Position numbers and translations under genes: made by a program | NCBI RefSeq assembly: GCF_030580655.1 | Contig: NZ_JAUQTB010000017.1 | Location: 1-61,740 of the forward strand | Direction of reading: 5' to 3' | Source: Paenibacillus lacisoli | Lineage (GTDB): Bacteria > Bacillota > Bacilli > Paenibacillales > Paenibacillaceae | DNA length: 61,740 nucleotides | Shown: piece after piece, positions 26,936 through 40,863 of the stretch | Position numbering within the stretch: the first letter of the stretch is position 1 | How the letters are laid out: each line of letters begins with the position of its first letter | Notes under the pieces: model-generated | What the model was told of the DNA's origin: nothing | Database searches by the model: none | The model's input: the letters and a program-made list of their open reading frames with translations, nothing else

Positions 26936-27532
26936 TTATACGCCTTGAGGCGGCGTTTTCTCCAGCACTTGGTCTACGAGACCATAAGCTTTAGCTTCTT
27001 CAGCTGTCATGAAGTAGTCGCGGTCCGTATCTTTCTCGATGCGTTCCAATGGCTGGCCTGTACGTTCAGCCAAGATATGGTTCAGCTTGTCACGCATTTT
27101 GAGGATACGGCGGGCACGAATTTCGATGTCCGTCGCTTGACCTTGAGCGCCGCCCAGCGGCTGATGAATCATGATCTCACTGTTAGGCAGGGCAAAACGT
27201 TTGCCTTTGGCACCTGCATTCAACAGGAATGCACCCATCGATGCTGCCATACCTACACAGATGGTAGATACATCAGGTTTGATGAACTGCATGGTATCAA
27301 AAATCGCCATACCGGCTGTAATGGAACCGCCAGGGCTGTTAATATACAAATGAATGTCTTTTTCTGGATCTTCTGCTGCCAGGAAGAGCATCTGAGCGAT
27401 GATGGAATTGGCCACCACGTCATTCACGTCACTTCCGAGGAAGATGATGCGGTCTTTCAGCAGTCTGGAGTAGATGTCATAAGCGCGTTCTCCACGGTTA
27501 CTTTGTTCGACGACCATAGGAATATAGCTCAC
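26936..27532 (-). CDS. clpP: ATP-dependent Clp protease proteolytic subunit
   Basis: ClpP forms the tetradecameric serine-protease chamber served by ClpC, ClpX and ClpE. It has 198 residues with the catalytic triad Ser98 ([11 protein letters not shown]), His123 (IMIHQPLGG) and an Asp in the DRDYF region. The start is GTG 27532 with AAGGGAGG about nine bases before it. Transcribed alone from a promoter overlapped by a CtsR box (27658-27697), so heat and protein-stress control is expected. Confidence 0.97.
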   Translation of the reverse strand: MSYIPMVVEQSNRGERAYDIYSRLLKDRIIFLGSDVNDVVANSIIAQMLFLAAEDPEKDIHLYINSPGGSITAGMAIFDTMQFIKPDVSTICVGMAASMGAFLLNAGAKGKRFALPNSEIMIHQPLGGAQGQATDIEIRARRILKMRDKLNHILAERTGQPLERIEKDTDRDYFMTAEEAKAYGLVDQVLEKTPPQGV

Positions 27533-27657
27533 TTTAAAAAACCTCCCTTAAAATAGTTCGATGTACTTCAATTTAAAGGCGTTCTTCAGCCGTCAGGTGC
27601 AGCTTACACAGAACAGTTGAAAACACCCTGCATTAAAACTGTTACCGTATTACCCAC

Positions 27658-27686
27658 ATCATAAACAATTTCAAACAAAAAGTCAA
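27658..27686 (-). promoter_or_regulatory. Sigma-A promoter of clpP
   Basis: On the minus strand, TTGACT and TATGAT are separated by 17 bases. The -35 box is also the second half of the CtsR operator. Confidence 0.7.
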
Positions 27687-27697
27687 AGAAAGTCAAA
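27681..27697 (+). promoter_or_regulatory. CtsR operator
   Basis: AGTCAAAGAAAGTCAAA is a full match to the CtsR consensus RGTCAAANANRGTCAAA (a tandem heptamer with a 3-base spacer). It overlaps the clpP -35 box, so binding should block RNA polymerase. Confidence 0.85.
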
Positions 27698-27706
27698 CTT
27701 TTAGTG

Positions 27707-27731
27707 AAAAAAAAGAGCCCAAACGGGTCTC
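27707..27731 (-). terminator. Terminator of tRNA-Arg
   Basis: On the minus strand GAGACCC-GTTT-GGGCTC (one bulged base) runs into TTTTTTTT. Confidence 0.7.
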
Positions 27732-27763
27732 ATTGGTTAAAACATTATAGAAGATGTTATTAA

Positions 27764-27838
27764 TGGCGCGCCCGCGAGGAATCGAACCTCGATCTCAGGC
27801 TCCGGAGGCCTACGTCATATCCATTGGACCACGGGCGC
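27764..27838 (-). tRNA. tRNA-Arg (CCG)
   Basis: On the minus strand the acceptor GCGCCCG pairs with CGGGCGC, the anticodon loop is CTCCGGA (anticodon CCG), the T loop is GGTTCGATTCC and CCA is encoded. A solitary tRNA with its own terminator. Confidence 0.95.
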
Positions 27839-28013
27839 GTATTCAAATATTGGACACAACGATGATTATAGAACATCCCTACATAAAAAGCAAGCATCCT
27901 TCTAATCAACGTTAAATTGGGTCTCATCGGTACATAAGCCAGCTGACTTTTTCCTTATTTAGAGGGATCATGCATATTCTTAAAGTTCATTGAGAAATAT
28001 AGGGTCGGAACAC

Positions 28014-28042
28014 TTGCATAAGAAGCCATTATTAGTTAAAAT
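28014..28042 (+). promoter_or_regulatory. Sigma-A promoter of the cggR-gap-eno operon
   Basis: TTGCAT and TAAAAT are 17 bases apart. The predicted start point falls at the first base of the CggR operator. Confidence 0.7.
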
Positions 28043-28047
28043 AACTG

Positions 28048-28083
28048 TGGGACTTAAAAAGTTAGCCCGGGACATTTTGAGGC
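28048..28083 (+). promoter_or_regulatory. CggR operator (tandem)
   Basis: Two half-sites, TGGGAC-N6-AGTT and CGGGAC-N6-AGGC, begin exactly 20 bases apart, the same spacing as in B. subtilis (CGGGAC-N6-TGTC-N4 repeated). The second arms are degenerate, but the GGGAC cores and the phase are kept, just downstream of the promoter. Confidence 0.7.
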
Positions 28084-28144
28084 CACCATTAATGAACATT
28101 AAACAAGAGAGACTAGGAATTAGAAGCCTGCAGGAGTGGAAAGC

Positions 28145-29179
28145 ATGCGAAATATATTGGAAATACAGAAGCAGCTTCTGCCTGATCTCGTGGATGTTTT
28201 GAAAAAAAGGTACACCATACTGCACCAGATCCTGCTTTCCGATGTGATCGGGCGCAGAACACTGGCTGCTTCGCTCGATATGACCGAGAGGGTACTCCGA
28301 GCGGAGACGGACTTGTTGAAGGCCCAGGGCCTGATCGAGATTGAGAGTGTGGGTATGAGGATCAGCGAGGCAGGACGGGAATTGCTGGATCACCTCGATC
28401 CTATTGCCGGCGAGCTGTTCGGATTATCCGATCTGGAAGAGCAGATTAGCAAGGCTTACGGTCTGCGCAGAGTAGTGGTTGTTCCTGGTGATTGCGACAG
28501 TAATCCTCTTACCAAGCGGGAGCTTGGTCGTGCGGGTGCGAAGGCTCTGCTGAGCGTCATGAGTAATGATGATATCGTTGCTGTAACCGGAGGCACTACC
28601 ATTGCGGAGGTTGCGGATCAATTAACCCTCCCGGCAGCAAGCAGTCCGATGAAGGGCGGCTGGTTCGTTCCAGCACGGGGCGGATTGGGAGAGAGCCTGG
28701 AAACACAGGCGAACACTATTGCATCCACCATGGCAAGGAAGGTAGGCGCCCAGTATCGGCTGCTTCATGTACCTGATCTGTTGAGCGAGCATGCGTATGA
28801 ATCGCTCGTCCAGGACCAGACCATACAGGAGATTGTCCGGATTATCCGGGAATGCCGGATTATCGTTCACGGCATCGGGGACGCCATGGAGATGGCAAGA
28901 CGCAGACGGCTCGATCCTGAAGCGGTGAAGCAGATCTCCAGGGATGGCGCGGTTGCCGAGTCATTCGGATACTATTTTAACGACCAGGGTATTGTAGTTC
29001 ACAAAATGCTGACTCTCGGCTTACGGCTGGAGGATATTATGCGCACTGAAGTGGTCATCGGTATTGCCGGCGGCCGGAGCAAAGCGGCTTCCATTCATTC
29101 TGTTTTGCGTTTTGGTCATGAAGACATCCTCGTCACAGACGAAGCGGCAGCTAACGAAATTGTGAAGAACCTGGCCTGA
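28145..29179 (+). CDS. cggR: Central glycolytic genes regulator
   Basis: CggR belongs to the SorC/DeoR type: an N-terminal winged helix (residues ~1-85, TLAASLDMTERVLRAETDLL) and a C-terminal sugar-phosphate-binding domain (VVVVPGDCDSN, VTGGTTIAEVADQL, VIGIAGGRSKA). In Bacillus it represses gapA-pgk-tpiA-pgm-eno until fructose-1,6-bisphosphate releases it. It has 344 residues from ATG 28145, preceded by CAGGAG. A tandem CggR operator lies just upstream, so it should regulate itself and the genes that follow. Confidence 0.94.
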   Translation: MRNILEIQKQLLPDLVDVLKKRYTILHQILLSDVIGRRTLAASLDMTERVLRAETDLLKAQGLIEIESVGMRISEAGRELLDHLDPIAGELFGLSDLEEQISKAYGLRRVVVVPGDCDSNPLTKRELGRAGAKALLSVMSNDDIVAVTGGTTIAEVADQLTLPAASSPMKGGWFVPARGGLGESLETQANTIASTMARKVGAQYRLLHVPDLLSEHAYESLVQDQTIQEIVRIIRECRIIVHGIGDAMEMARRRRLDPEAVKQISRDGAVAESFGYYFNDQGIVVHKMLTLGLRLEDIMRTEVVIGIAGGRSKAASIHSVLRFGHEDILVTDEAAANEIVKNLA

Positions 29180-29205
29180 ACCCAAGCACTAATCTGGTTG
29201 TCATG

Positions 29206-29224
29206 ACAAGTCTTATTGACTTGT
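29206..29224 (+). other. Stem-loop in the cggR-gap spacer
   Basis: The perfect arms ACAAGTC / GACTTGT flank TTATT, 46 bases before gap. No T-run follows. In B. subtilis the cggR-gapA mRNA is cut near this place and a 5' stem-loop stabilises the gapA message; the same role is possible here. TTGACT at 29216 could instead be a -35 box of a weak internal promoter. Confidence 0.45.
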
Positions 29225-29270
29225 TTTGAATAAATAACAAATATGATTACACCTTTAGGAGGAATTACGA

Positions 29271-30281
29271 ATGAGTGTTAAAGTAGGTATTAACGGTTTT
29301 GGACGTATTGGTCGCCTGGCTTTCCGCCGTATTCAAGCGGTTGAAGGTATTGAAGTAGTAGCAATCAACGACTTGACAGACGCCAAAATGCTGGCTCATT
29401 TGCTCAAATATGATACAACTCAAGGTAAATTCGAAGGCGAAGTAGAAGTTCATGACGGCTTCTTCAAAGTTAACGGCAAAGAAGTTAAAGTTCTGGCTAA
29501 CCGCAACCCTGAAGAGCTTCCTTGGGGCGAGCTTGGCGTAGACATCGTTCTGGAGTGCACAGGCTTCTTCACAACGAAGGAAGCTGCCGAGAAGCACCTG
29601 AAAGGTGGAGCTAAGAAAGTGGTTATCTCCGCTCCAGCTACAGGCGATATGAAAACCATCGTTTACAACGTAAACCATGACACACTGGACGGTACTGAAA
29701 CAGTAATCTCCGGTGCATCTTGCACAACAAACTGCCTGGCTCCTATGGCAAAAACACTGAACGACAAGTTCGGGATCGTAGAAGGCTTGATGACTACAAT
29801 CCACGCTTACACTGGCGACCAGAACACACTGGATGCTCCGCATGCTAAAGGCGACTTCCGTCGTGCCCGTGCAGCTGCTGAGAATATCATCCCTAACACA
29901 ACTGGTGCTGCTAAAGCGATCGGTCTGGTTATCCCTGAACTGCAAGGCAAATTGGATGGCGCTGCACAGCGTGTTCCAGTTCCTACAGGTTCCCTGACTG
30001 AGCTGGTAACTGTTCTGGACAGGAAAGTAACTGCTGAAGAAATCAACGCAGCGATGAAAGAAGCTTCCGATCCAGATACTTATGGCTACACTGAAGACGA
30101 AATCGTATCTTCCGACATCAAAGGAATCACTTTCGGTTCCCTGTTCGATGCTACACAAACTAAAGTTCTGACTGTCGGCGACAAGCAGCTGGTTAAAACT
30201 GTAGCTTGGTACGACAACGAAATGTCCTACACTGCTCAATTGGTTCGTACTTTGGAGCACTTCGCTAAACTCGCGAAGTAA
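29271..30281 (+). CDS. gap: Glyceraldehyde-3-phosphate dehydrogenase, glycolytic
   Basis: Gap oxidises glyceraldehyde-3-phosphate with NAD and phosphate. The 336-residue protein has NAD-binding [18 protein letters not shown], the catalytic Cys in [10 protein letters not shown], and the His-containing [10 protein letters not shown]. Asp in AINDLTD is consistent with NAD preference, as in catabolic GapA. TAGGAGG precedes ATG 29271. Codon use is strongly biased, as expected for a very abundant protein. First enzyme gene of the glycolytic operon. Confidence 0.97.
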   Translation: MSVKVGINGFGRIGRLAFRRIQAVEGIEVVAINDLTDAKMLAHLLKYDTTQGKFEGEVEVHDGFFKVNGKEVKVLANRNPEELPWGELGVDIVLECTGFFTTKEAAEKHLKGGAKKVVISAPATGDMKTIVYNVNHDTLDGTETVISGASCTTNCLAPMAKTLNDKFGIVEGLMTTIHAYTGDQNTLDAPHAKGDFRRARAAAENIIPNTTGAAKAIGLVIPELQGKLDGAAQRVPVPTGSLTELVTVLDRKVTAEEINAAMKEASDPDTYGYTEDEIVSSDIKGITFGSLFDATQTKVLTVGDKQLVKTVAWYDNEMSYTAQLVRTLEHFAKLAK

Positions 30282-30304
30282 TAGCACCCTGACAGCAGTA
30301 TCAT

Positions 30305-30339
30305 AGAGCGGAAACAGCCAAATTTGTTTCCGCTCTTTA
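30305..30339 (+). terminator. Partial terminator/attenuating hairpin between gap and pgk
   Basis: Perfect 12-bp arms AGAGCGGAAACA / TGTTTCCGCTCT flank an 8-base loop, followed only by TTAT. The strong stem with a weak T-run suggests partial termination or 3'-end protection, which would make gap mRNA more abundant than the genes downstream. Confidence 0.6.
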
Positions 30340-30411
30340 TCTATGATCGTGCTATCGGCCCTTCCGGCCACACAGCTTCATCACTTTATTTGGGTATGGA
30401 GGAACATGGAG

Positions 30412-32366
<1,955 letters not shown>

Positions 32367-32367
32367 G

Positions 32368-35276
<2,909 letters not shown>

Positions 35277-35293
35277 GATGCCTCTGGCATCCG

Positions 35294-35323
35294 GGCAGGC
35301 CGTTCGATGGCCTGCCTTTTTTT
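35294..35323 (+). terminator. Terminator of the glycolytic operon
   Basis: The perfect stem GGCAGGCC / GGCCTGCC with a 7-base loop is followed by TTTTTTT. Confidence 0.92.
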
Positions 35324-35342
35324 GTGCTTCATACAGTAATGA

Positions 35343-35371
35343 TTGTGTTCGCCATAGGCGTGTGTTACAAT
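35343..35371 (+). promoter_or_regulatory. Candidate promoter of secG
   Basis: TTGTGT and TACAAT are 17 bases apart, ~90 bases before secG. Confidence 0.55.
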
Positions 35372-35461
35372 AAAAATACTGTTTATGTACGAGCGGATTG
35401 ATTTTTCTGCAGTGAATGTGTATATAAACGAAGTGATGATTTCGCTTGGGAGGTGGAATTC

Positions 35462-35692
35462 TTGGATATGTTTTTGAAAATACTGCTCGTGATCTTCTCG
35501 GTCGCTTTGATCGTTGTTGTCCTTCTGCAGAAGGGGAAAAGTGCGGGTCTCTCCGGTGCCATCTCCGGTGGAGCGGAACATCTCTTCGGTAAGACGAAGG
35601 CACGCGGTATGGACCTTGTCCTGCAGCGTACTACGGTTGTTATAGCTGCACTCTTTATGATTACTGCGATTCTTGTTGCTGTTTTTGCTTAA
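35462..35692 (+). CDS. secG: Preprotein translocase subunit SecG
   Basis: SecG is the small auxiliary subunit of the SecYEG channel. The 76-residue protein has two membrane helices ([17 protein letters not shown] and [17 protein letters not shown]) joined by the conserved [22 protein letters not shown] 35462 lies eight bases after GGGAGG; ATG 35468 is possible and GTG 35453 overlaps the binding site. Confidence 0.93.
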   Translation: MDMFLKILLVIFSVALIVVVLLQKGKSAGLSGAISGGAEHLFGKTKARGMDLVLQRTTVVIAALFMITAILVAVFA

Positions 35693-35713
35693 TACGTTTG
35701 GGTATACCCATGA

Positions 35714-35751
35714 AAAGAGCCTTCGTTTCCTGGAAACGGAGGCTCTTTTTT
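35714..35751. terminator. Terminator after secG, probably bidirectional
   Basis: The long stem AAGAGCCTTCGTTT / AAACGGAGGCTCTT with a 5-base loop is followed by TTTTT on the plus strand and by CTTTTC on the minus strand, where the receptor-like gene ends. Confidence 0.88.
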
Positions 35752-35787
35752 AATAACTTGGATTGGTAGTCTTATCCAACTAGGGCA

Positions 35788-37101
35788 TCAGGACAAAGTA
35801 CGGGCCTTGACGCATTGGACCAGCTCACTCATCTCGCGGTAATGATGGATGATCTTATTGATTTCCTGGTTGTTAAACTCCATGTCTTGTTTGATCGCTT
35901 CCAGATTACTTGTGCTTAAGACGGCGGCGTTCGAGATATTGCTAAGCTCCACGGAGACCCGCATGTAATGGGCATGAACCTTGTGAAAAGAATTTTCCAT
36001 CTGGACAGCCTGGCATTCAGCTTGTGCATGGTGACTGGCCAGCTGCTGAAGCTGTTCCTTCATGCGGAGCACCTCGTCAAACGCAGTTTGCAGTACGTCA
36101 TTTCCTCGATGCAGGTACAGGTCGCTTTCATACAAGGAAGATGGCCCCTCCTTTCCGCCAAATTCGGCAGCCCATCGGTTAGAGTTCCTTGTCCATCCGA
36201 TTAATGTCTGGCGGGAGCGGCTGAGCAGGTAAAGTGTCTGCTGTACACGCTCCTCAATTAAATGCAGATTCCGCTGACTCTCATGTCCGAGCTCGGAAGC
36301 AAGCTTGTACGAGTCCCGCAGGCGGGTGTAGTGGTCAATCAACTCATAGAAGTGATGTCCTGTGCCGCGGATGGCATCGTCCATATCCACTGCGCTCGCC
36401 TGTTCGGAGATAGCAGAAGTCAAGCTGTTGAAGGAGGAGAAGATTTGATCGGAAGCCCTGCCTGCCAGGAGGACACGCTCCTGAAGATTCCGGCTGAGAT
36501 GATACAGGTTTTCCACAGAAACTTTGAGATTCTCCACCAGTGCTTCGCTGGTCAAATGCAGATTTAGATTTTCCTTCTGCTTGTTCCAGATCCGCTGCTG
36601 AACTCTTGCATGTTCGTATGCCGATGTACCGAGCACCAGGGAGAGACAGAGATGAATCAGACCGAAGTAGTTGGGGGAAATCTCCCCAAGAATGTTGTCG
36701 TGTAGATTGGGCAGCCATGCCAGGCTGTAGGTGACCATCATGTTAAGAGCCCCTGTGAGCAGAATCGGCTTGTAGTTCATAGAGAGTGTGAGAACAGCGG
36801 TGTTCACAAAGGTGAGCAGATACAGAAGAAGGGCATGCTGGTTCTGGCAGGAGATCGACAAGAACAGGACGAGGGTCAAGACCACGGCGGTCAGGTAGCT
36901 GACACAGGGACGGCCCTTTCTCTGGTAGGTCAGGAAGGTGACCACAGAGCATCCTATTGCAAAAATTGAAGCTAAAATAAGGGTGTACGAGGTAACTGTG
37001 CTTTGCATCAGATTAGCCAGAACGGCTAAGAGGGTAACGCCCCATGCAAGTTTAATCAAAAGTTTGTTGCGATGGTCTGTGAACGATTGAGCACTTTCCA
37101 T
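35788..37101 (-). CDS. Six-helix membrane protein with a divergent chemoreceptor-like cytoplasmic domain
   Basis: A 437-residue protein. Residues ~15-180 contain six hydrophobic helices with very short outer loops, so no extracellular sensor domain. The remaining ~250 residues are predicted helical coiled coil rich in Glu, Gln, Ser and Asn, similar in texture to a methyl-accepting signalling domain. The conserved hairpin tip of true chemoreceptors (E-[IV]-x-x-I-x2-I-A-x-Q-T-N-L-L-A-L-N) is not present. ATG 37101 follows GAAAGGTGG; ATG 37122 would place that site inside the gene. It lies between secG and rnr on the opposite strand and looks like a lineage-specific insertion into a conserved neighbourhood. 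Function unknown. Confidence 0.7.
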   Translation of the reverse strand: MESAQSFTDHRNKLLIKLAWGVTLLAVLANLMQSTVTSYTLILASIFAIGCSVVTFLTYQRKGRPCVSYLTAVVLTLVLFLSISCQNQHALLLYLLTFVNTAVLTLSMNYKPILLTGALNMMVTYSLAWLPNLHDNILGEISPNYFGLIHLCLSLVLGTSAYEHARVQQRIWNKQKENLNLHLTSEALVENLKVSVENLYHLSRNLQERVLLAGRASDQIFSSFNSLTSAISEQASAVDMDDAIRGTGHHFYELIDHYTRLRDSYKLASELGHESQRNLHLIEERVQQTLYLLSRSRQTLIGWTRNSNRWAAEFGGKEGPSSLYESDLYLHRGNDVLQTAFDEVLRMKEQLQQLASHHAQAECQAVQMENSFHKVHAHYMRVSVELSNISNAAVLSTSNLEAIKQDMEFNNQEINKIIHHYREMSELVQCVKARTLS

Positions 37102-37462
37102 ATTTCCACCTTTCTCTGTCATAAGGATAGCAGGTCTAACAATTCTGGCTAAGCCGCTGTTTTTCCTGCTGTTTTGAGCAATTTCCGAACATTTTAATTA
37201 AAATGGTGCTGAGGTAACGAAGTTAGCATAAATAAGACAAATTCTGAGTCTGGAAAAACAGACCTGTATAACTATTCATTTTCATGGAAAATGATTATTT
37301 AGGAAGCGAAGGATGTCCGGGATTAAATTCGTGTATACTAGGGTATGAGTATACTAGGAAATGGGAGGATTCGATCCTTTTTTTACAAAATAAAAACGGT
37401 GTGGGTATACACATCTATAATAGAGCTGAAGATTATTTTCAGTCGCCCGAGGTGAAATGAAG
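37102..37462. other. Divergent control region between the receptor-like gene and rnr
   Basis: A 361-base gap. It holds the inverted repeat TCATTTTC-ATG-GAAAATGA (37276-37294), two direct copies of GTATACTAGG 16 bases apart (37333-37342 and 37349-37358), a small hairpin AGGAT-TCG-ATCCT followed by seven T in all (37366-37384), and promoter-like boxes before rnr. The repeats look like operators but I cannot name the regulator. Confidence 0.5.
37382..37411 (+). promoter_or_regulatory. Candidate promoter of rnr
   Basis: TTTACA and TATACA are 18 bases apart; a second -10-like TATAAT lies at 37416-37421 without a good -35 box. Confidence 0.4.
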
Positions 37463-40063
37463 ATGACAACCAAACAAGAATTATTGGAGTTTATGCGGGA
37501 AACTGCTTATAAACCGATGACATATCAGGAACTGGAGCAGCATTTCGGGATCGATGATGCGGCAGAGTTCAAGGAATTTCTGAAATTGCTGAACAGCATG
37601 GAGGAGGAAGGCAGTATCATCCTGACGCGTACGAACCGTTACGGGGTTCCAGAGCGTATGGATCTGGTTCGCGGCCGGCTGCAGAGTCATGCGAAGGGAT
37701 TCGCTTTTCTGATTCCGGAAGACCGGGAGCATCCCGACGTCTACATTAATGCCAATGACCTAAAGGGGGCCATGAACGGGGATACGGTGCTCGTGAAGGT
37801 GACCTCTCAAGGTCCTTCCGGCGGCCGTCTGGAAGGTGAGGTTGTGCGGATTGCCAAGCGGGCGGTGCTGCAGGTAGTAGGGGTGTTCCAGAGCCATGAG
37901 GTCTATGGTTTCGTGCTGCCGGATGACAAGCGGATCAACCGCGATATTTTTATCCCGCGTACAGGCTTCAATGGCGCCGTGAACGGGGAGAAGGTCGTTG
38001 TACGCATCGTCAGCTACCCGGAAGGGCGCGCCGCGGCTGAAGGTGAAGTGATCGAGATTCTTGGTCATAAGGATGATCCGGGTATTGATATTTTATCCGT
38101 GATCCGTAAACATCAGCTGCCGGAGCATTTCCCCGAAGATGTTATGGAAGAAGCGGAGCAGGCACCGGATTCCATTACAGAAGAGGAAATTGTACAGCAG
38201 GGCCGCCGGGATCTGCGCGGTAAAAATATCGTGACGATCGATGGTGAAGATGCCAAAGACCTTGATGATGCCGTTAACGTAGAGCGTCTGCCGAACGGGC
38301 ATTATCGCCTGGGTGTTCATATCGCCGACGTTGGTTACTATGTGCGGGAGAATTCCAAGCTGGATCAGGAAGCATATAATCGGGGATGCAGTGTTTACCT
38401 GGTCGACCGGGTTATTCCGATGCTGCCGCACCGCCTGTCCAATGGCATTTGTTCCCTGAACCCGCAGGTGGATCGTTTAACGCTGTCCTGTGAGATGGAA
38501 TTCAATGAGCAGATGAAGGTTGTGAAGCACGATATCTTCACCAGTGTGATCAAGACCAAGGAGCGGATGACATATAATAATGTTCGCAAAATCCTTGAAG
38601 GCGAAGAGCCGGAGCTGCTGGAGCGCTACAAGGATCTGGTCGATGACTTCCAGCTGATGAAGGAGCTGGCGCTGAAGCTGCGGAATAACCGGATGCGCCG
38701 GGGAGCGGTGGACTTTGATTTTGACGAAGCCAAGGTCATTGTGGATGAGAATGGCAAGCCAACGGATATTGTCAAGAGACAGCGTACGATTGCTGAGCAG
38801 ATTATTGAGGAATTCATGCTGGCGGCGAACGAGACCGTGGCCGAGCATTTCCACTGGCTGAAGGTTCCGTTCATCTACCGGATCCATGAGGACCCGGATC
38901 AGGAGAAGCTGCAGAACTTTATGGCGTTCGCAGCTAACTTCGGCCATCATATCAAAGGCCGCGGCAATTCAGTGCATCCGCGTGCACTGCAGACTCTGCT
39001 GGAAGAGATTCAGGGAACCAAGGAGCAGACGGTCATCAGTACGATGATGCTGCGTTCCATGAAGCAGGCGAAGTATGACTCCGAGTCCACAGGCCACTTT
39101 GGCCTGGCGGCTGAGTATTACTCCCACTTTACTTCTCCGATTCGCCGTTACCCGGACCTCGTCATTCACCGTGTGATCCGGGAAGTTATCGAGAACGGCG
39201 GCGCCCTGAAGCCGGAGCGCCAAGAGTACCTGACTTCACGGATGCAGGATATCGCCCAGCAGTCCTCCGAGCGTGAACGTGTAGCGGTGGATGCAGAGCG
39301 GGATACTGAGCAGATGAAGAAAGCTGAGTTCATGCTGGACAAGGTCGGCGAAGAATTCGACGGCATCATCAGCAGCGTGACCGGGTTCGGGATGTTCATC
39401 GAACTGGAGAACACGGTGGAGGGCCTGATTCGTCTAAGCGCTCTGAATGACGACTACTATCACTTCGATGAGCGCCATATGGCACTGATCGGGGAGCGGA
39501 CGTCGAGAGTATACCGCATCGGCGATGAGATCAAGATTCGTGTGGCCCGGGTCAACATGGATGACCACACGATCGATTTCGAGCTGCTGGATGCGAAGCC
39601 GCGCCGTGAGGGTGGCGGCCGTCCGCGCAGCGCGGGTGCAAGCCGCGAAGGCGGAGCCCGCGGCAAGGGCGGCGGCGGCCGGGAGCAGGGCGGCCGCGGT
39701 AAAGGCAGCCGCAGCGGCGAGGCACGCGGCGGCAAGAACGGCGGCGGCCGTGGCGGCCGGCCGGGTGGTTCTGCTGGCGGCAGCGAGGCGCCAGCAGTTG
39801 GAAGAACCGCCGCGGGCAGCGGTGGCGGCGGTTTCGGGTTTGGCTCCGGCAAGGGCGGCTACAGCTCGCCGGTCGAGAGCTCCAAAGGCGGCGCGCCAGG
39901 CAAGCGCCGCAAGAACACGTCCGCGAGCGGCATCTTCATTGGCGAAGCGGCAACGCCGGGCAATGATGTGACCGGCGGTCGTCCGGCCCGCAAGCGGAAG
40001 AGCAAGGGCAAAGGCAGCGCAGGCAATGGCACAGCAGCGTTCGTGCGCAAGAAGAAGAAATAA
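37463..40063 (+). CDS. rnr: Ribonuclease R
   Basis: RNase R is a processive 3'-5' exoribonuclease that degrades structured RNA and helps trans-translation. The order is an N-terminal winged helix (~1-70), cold-shock domains, the RNB core with catalytic Asp residues ([15 protein letters not shown] near 265-280), and an S1 domain ([15 protein letters not shown] near 635). From about residue 710 to 866 comes a very G+C-rich tail of Gly, Arg, Lys, Ser and Ala with many RGG/GGR tracts. ATG 37463 is eight bases after GAGGTG; ATG 37457 is only two bases away. It is followed by smpB and ssrA, its functional partners. Confidence 0.95.
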   Translation: MTTKQELLEFMRETAYKPMTYQELEQHFGIDDAAEFKEFLKLLNSMEEEGSIILTRTNRYGVPERMDLVRGRLQSHAKGFAFLIPEDREHPDVYINANDLKGAMNGDTVLVKVTSQGPSGGRLEGEVVRIAKRAVLQVVGVFQSHEVYGFVLPDDKRINRDIFIPRTGFNGAVNGEKVVVRIVSYPEGRAAAEGEVIEILGHKDDPGIDILSVIRKHQLPEHFPEDVMEEAEQAPDSITEEEIVQQGRRDLRGKNIVTIDGEDAKDLDDAVNVERLPNGHYRLGVHIADVGYYVRENSKLDQEAYNRGCSVYLVDRVIPMLPHRLSNGICSLNPQVDRLTLSCEMEFNEQMKVVKHDIFTSVIKTKERMTYNNVRKILEGEEPELLERYKDLVDDFQLMKELALKLRNNRMRRGAVDFDFDEAKVIVDENGKPTDIVKRQRTIAEQIIEEFMLAANETVAEHFHWLKVPFIYRIHEDPDQEKLQNFMAFAANFGHHIKGRGNSVHPRALQTLLEEIQGTKEQTVISTMMLRSMKQAKYDSESTGHFGLAAEYYSHFTSPIRRYPDLVIHRVIREVIENGGALKPERQEYLTSRMQDIAQQSSERERVAVDAERDTEQMKKAEFMLDKVGEEFDGIISSVTGFGMFIELENTVEGLIRLSALNDDYYHFDERHMALIGERTSRVYRIGDEIKIRVARVNMDDHTIDFELLDAKPRREGGGRPRSAGASREGGARGKGGGGREQGGRGKGSRSGEARGGKNGGGRGGRPGGSAGGSEAPAVGRTAAGSGGGGFGFGSGKGGYSSPVESSKGGAPGKRRKNTSASGIFIGEAATPGNDVTGGRPARKRKSKGKGSAGNGTAAFVRKKKK

Positions 40064-40122
40064 GCTGCCTGGAGAAGTTGGCTGACGCATAGACGAACAG
40101 ACCAGGATGCCAGCTTGAGATC

Positions 40123-40162
40123 ATGGCGGTATCGCTCCCTGTTGGAGCGGGCCGCCATTTTT
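40123..40162 (+). terminator. Terminator after rnr
   Basis: ATGGCGG / CCGCCAT with an inner CGCTCC / GGAGCG stem is followed by TTTTT. Confidence 0.85.
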
Positions 40163-40383
40163 AATGGGCATGATAGTACAGTTTAGGGTGTGGTGTATAG
40201 TCTGCTGCGGCGGGCCCTGTTGTTTGATTCTTACCATGAACGGGTAAGCTATTGACGTGGAAGGAGCGGCTTAAGCTGTTTTTTCCGCGCGATTGCCCCT
40301 TAGACACCGTTGGATTCCTTGCTTTTGCCGATGCTGATTTGTTACAATTAACTTCTAGTTCGTATGAGATTGGGGTGAGGTTC

Positions 40384-40863
40384 ATGGGGAAAAAAGCAGA
40401 CGGGAAAGTTCTCGCCCAGAATAAGAAGGCTTCCCATGATTATTTTATCGAGGACACCTACGAGGCAGGGATGGTGCTGACCGGTACGGAGATCAAATCA
40501 CTGCGCAACGGGCGTGCGAATATTGGGGATGCGTTCTCCACGATCCGTAATGGTGAGGTCTTTGTCCATAATATGCACATCAGCCCGTTCGAACAGGGCA
40601 ACCGGAGCAATCCGGAAGACCCGACGCGTACGCGCAAGCTGCTGCTTCATAAGGAGCAGATCCGCAAGCTGTACGGCCTGGCCAAACAGGAAGGCTATAC
40701 AATTGTGCCGCTGAAAGTGTATGTGCGCAATGGTTATGCCAAGCTGCTGCTCGGTCTCGGCCGGGGTAAGAAACAGTACGACAAGCGTGAATCCGCTGCG
40801 AAGCGGGATGCACAGCGTGATATCCAGCGTGCACTGCGCGAGAAGCAGAAGATCGCCAGATAA
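40384..40863 (+). CDS. smpB: SsrA-binding protein
   Basis: SmpB binds the tRNA-like part of tmRNA and delivers it to stalled ribosomes. The 159-residue protein has [21 protein letters not shown], the [14 protein letters not shown] motif and the basic C-terminal tail that enters the mRNA channel. ATG 40384 follows GGGGTGAGG; the in-frame reading upstream lacks family sequence. Its RNA partner ssrA begins 316 bases downstream. Confidence 0.96.
   Translation: MGKKADGKVLAQNKKASHDYFIEDTYEAGMVLTGTEIKSLRNGRANIGDAFSTIRNGEVFVHNMHISPFEQGNRSNPEDPTRTRKLLLHKEQIRKLYGLAKQEGYTIVPLKVYVRNGYAKLLLGLGRGKKQYDKRESAAKRDAQRDIQRALREKQKIAR

Larger units (their letters stand above)
27839..28144. other. Intergenic region: cggR control region
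   Basis: A 306-base gap. Its right half holds the cggR promoter and a tandem CggR operator, given as separate entries. The left part (27839-28010), which must also contain the tRNA-Arg promoter on the minus strand, shows nothing else that I can assign. Confidence 0.6.
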
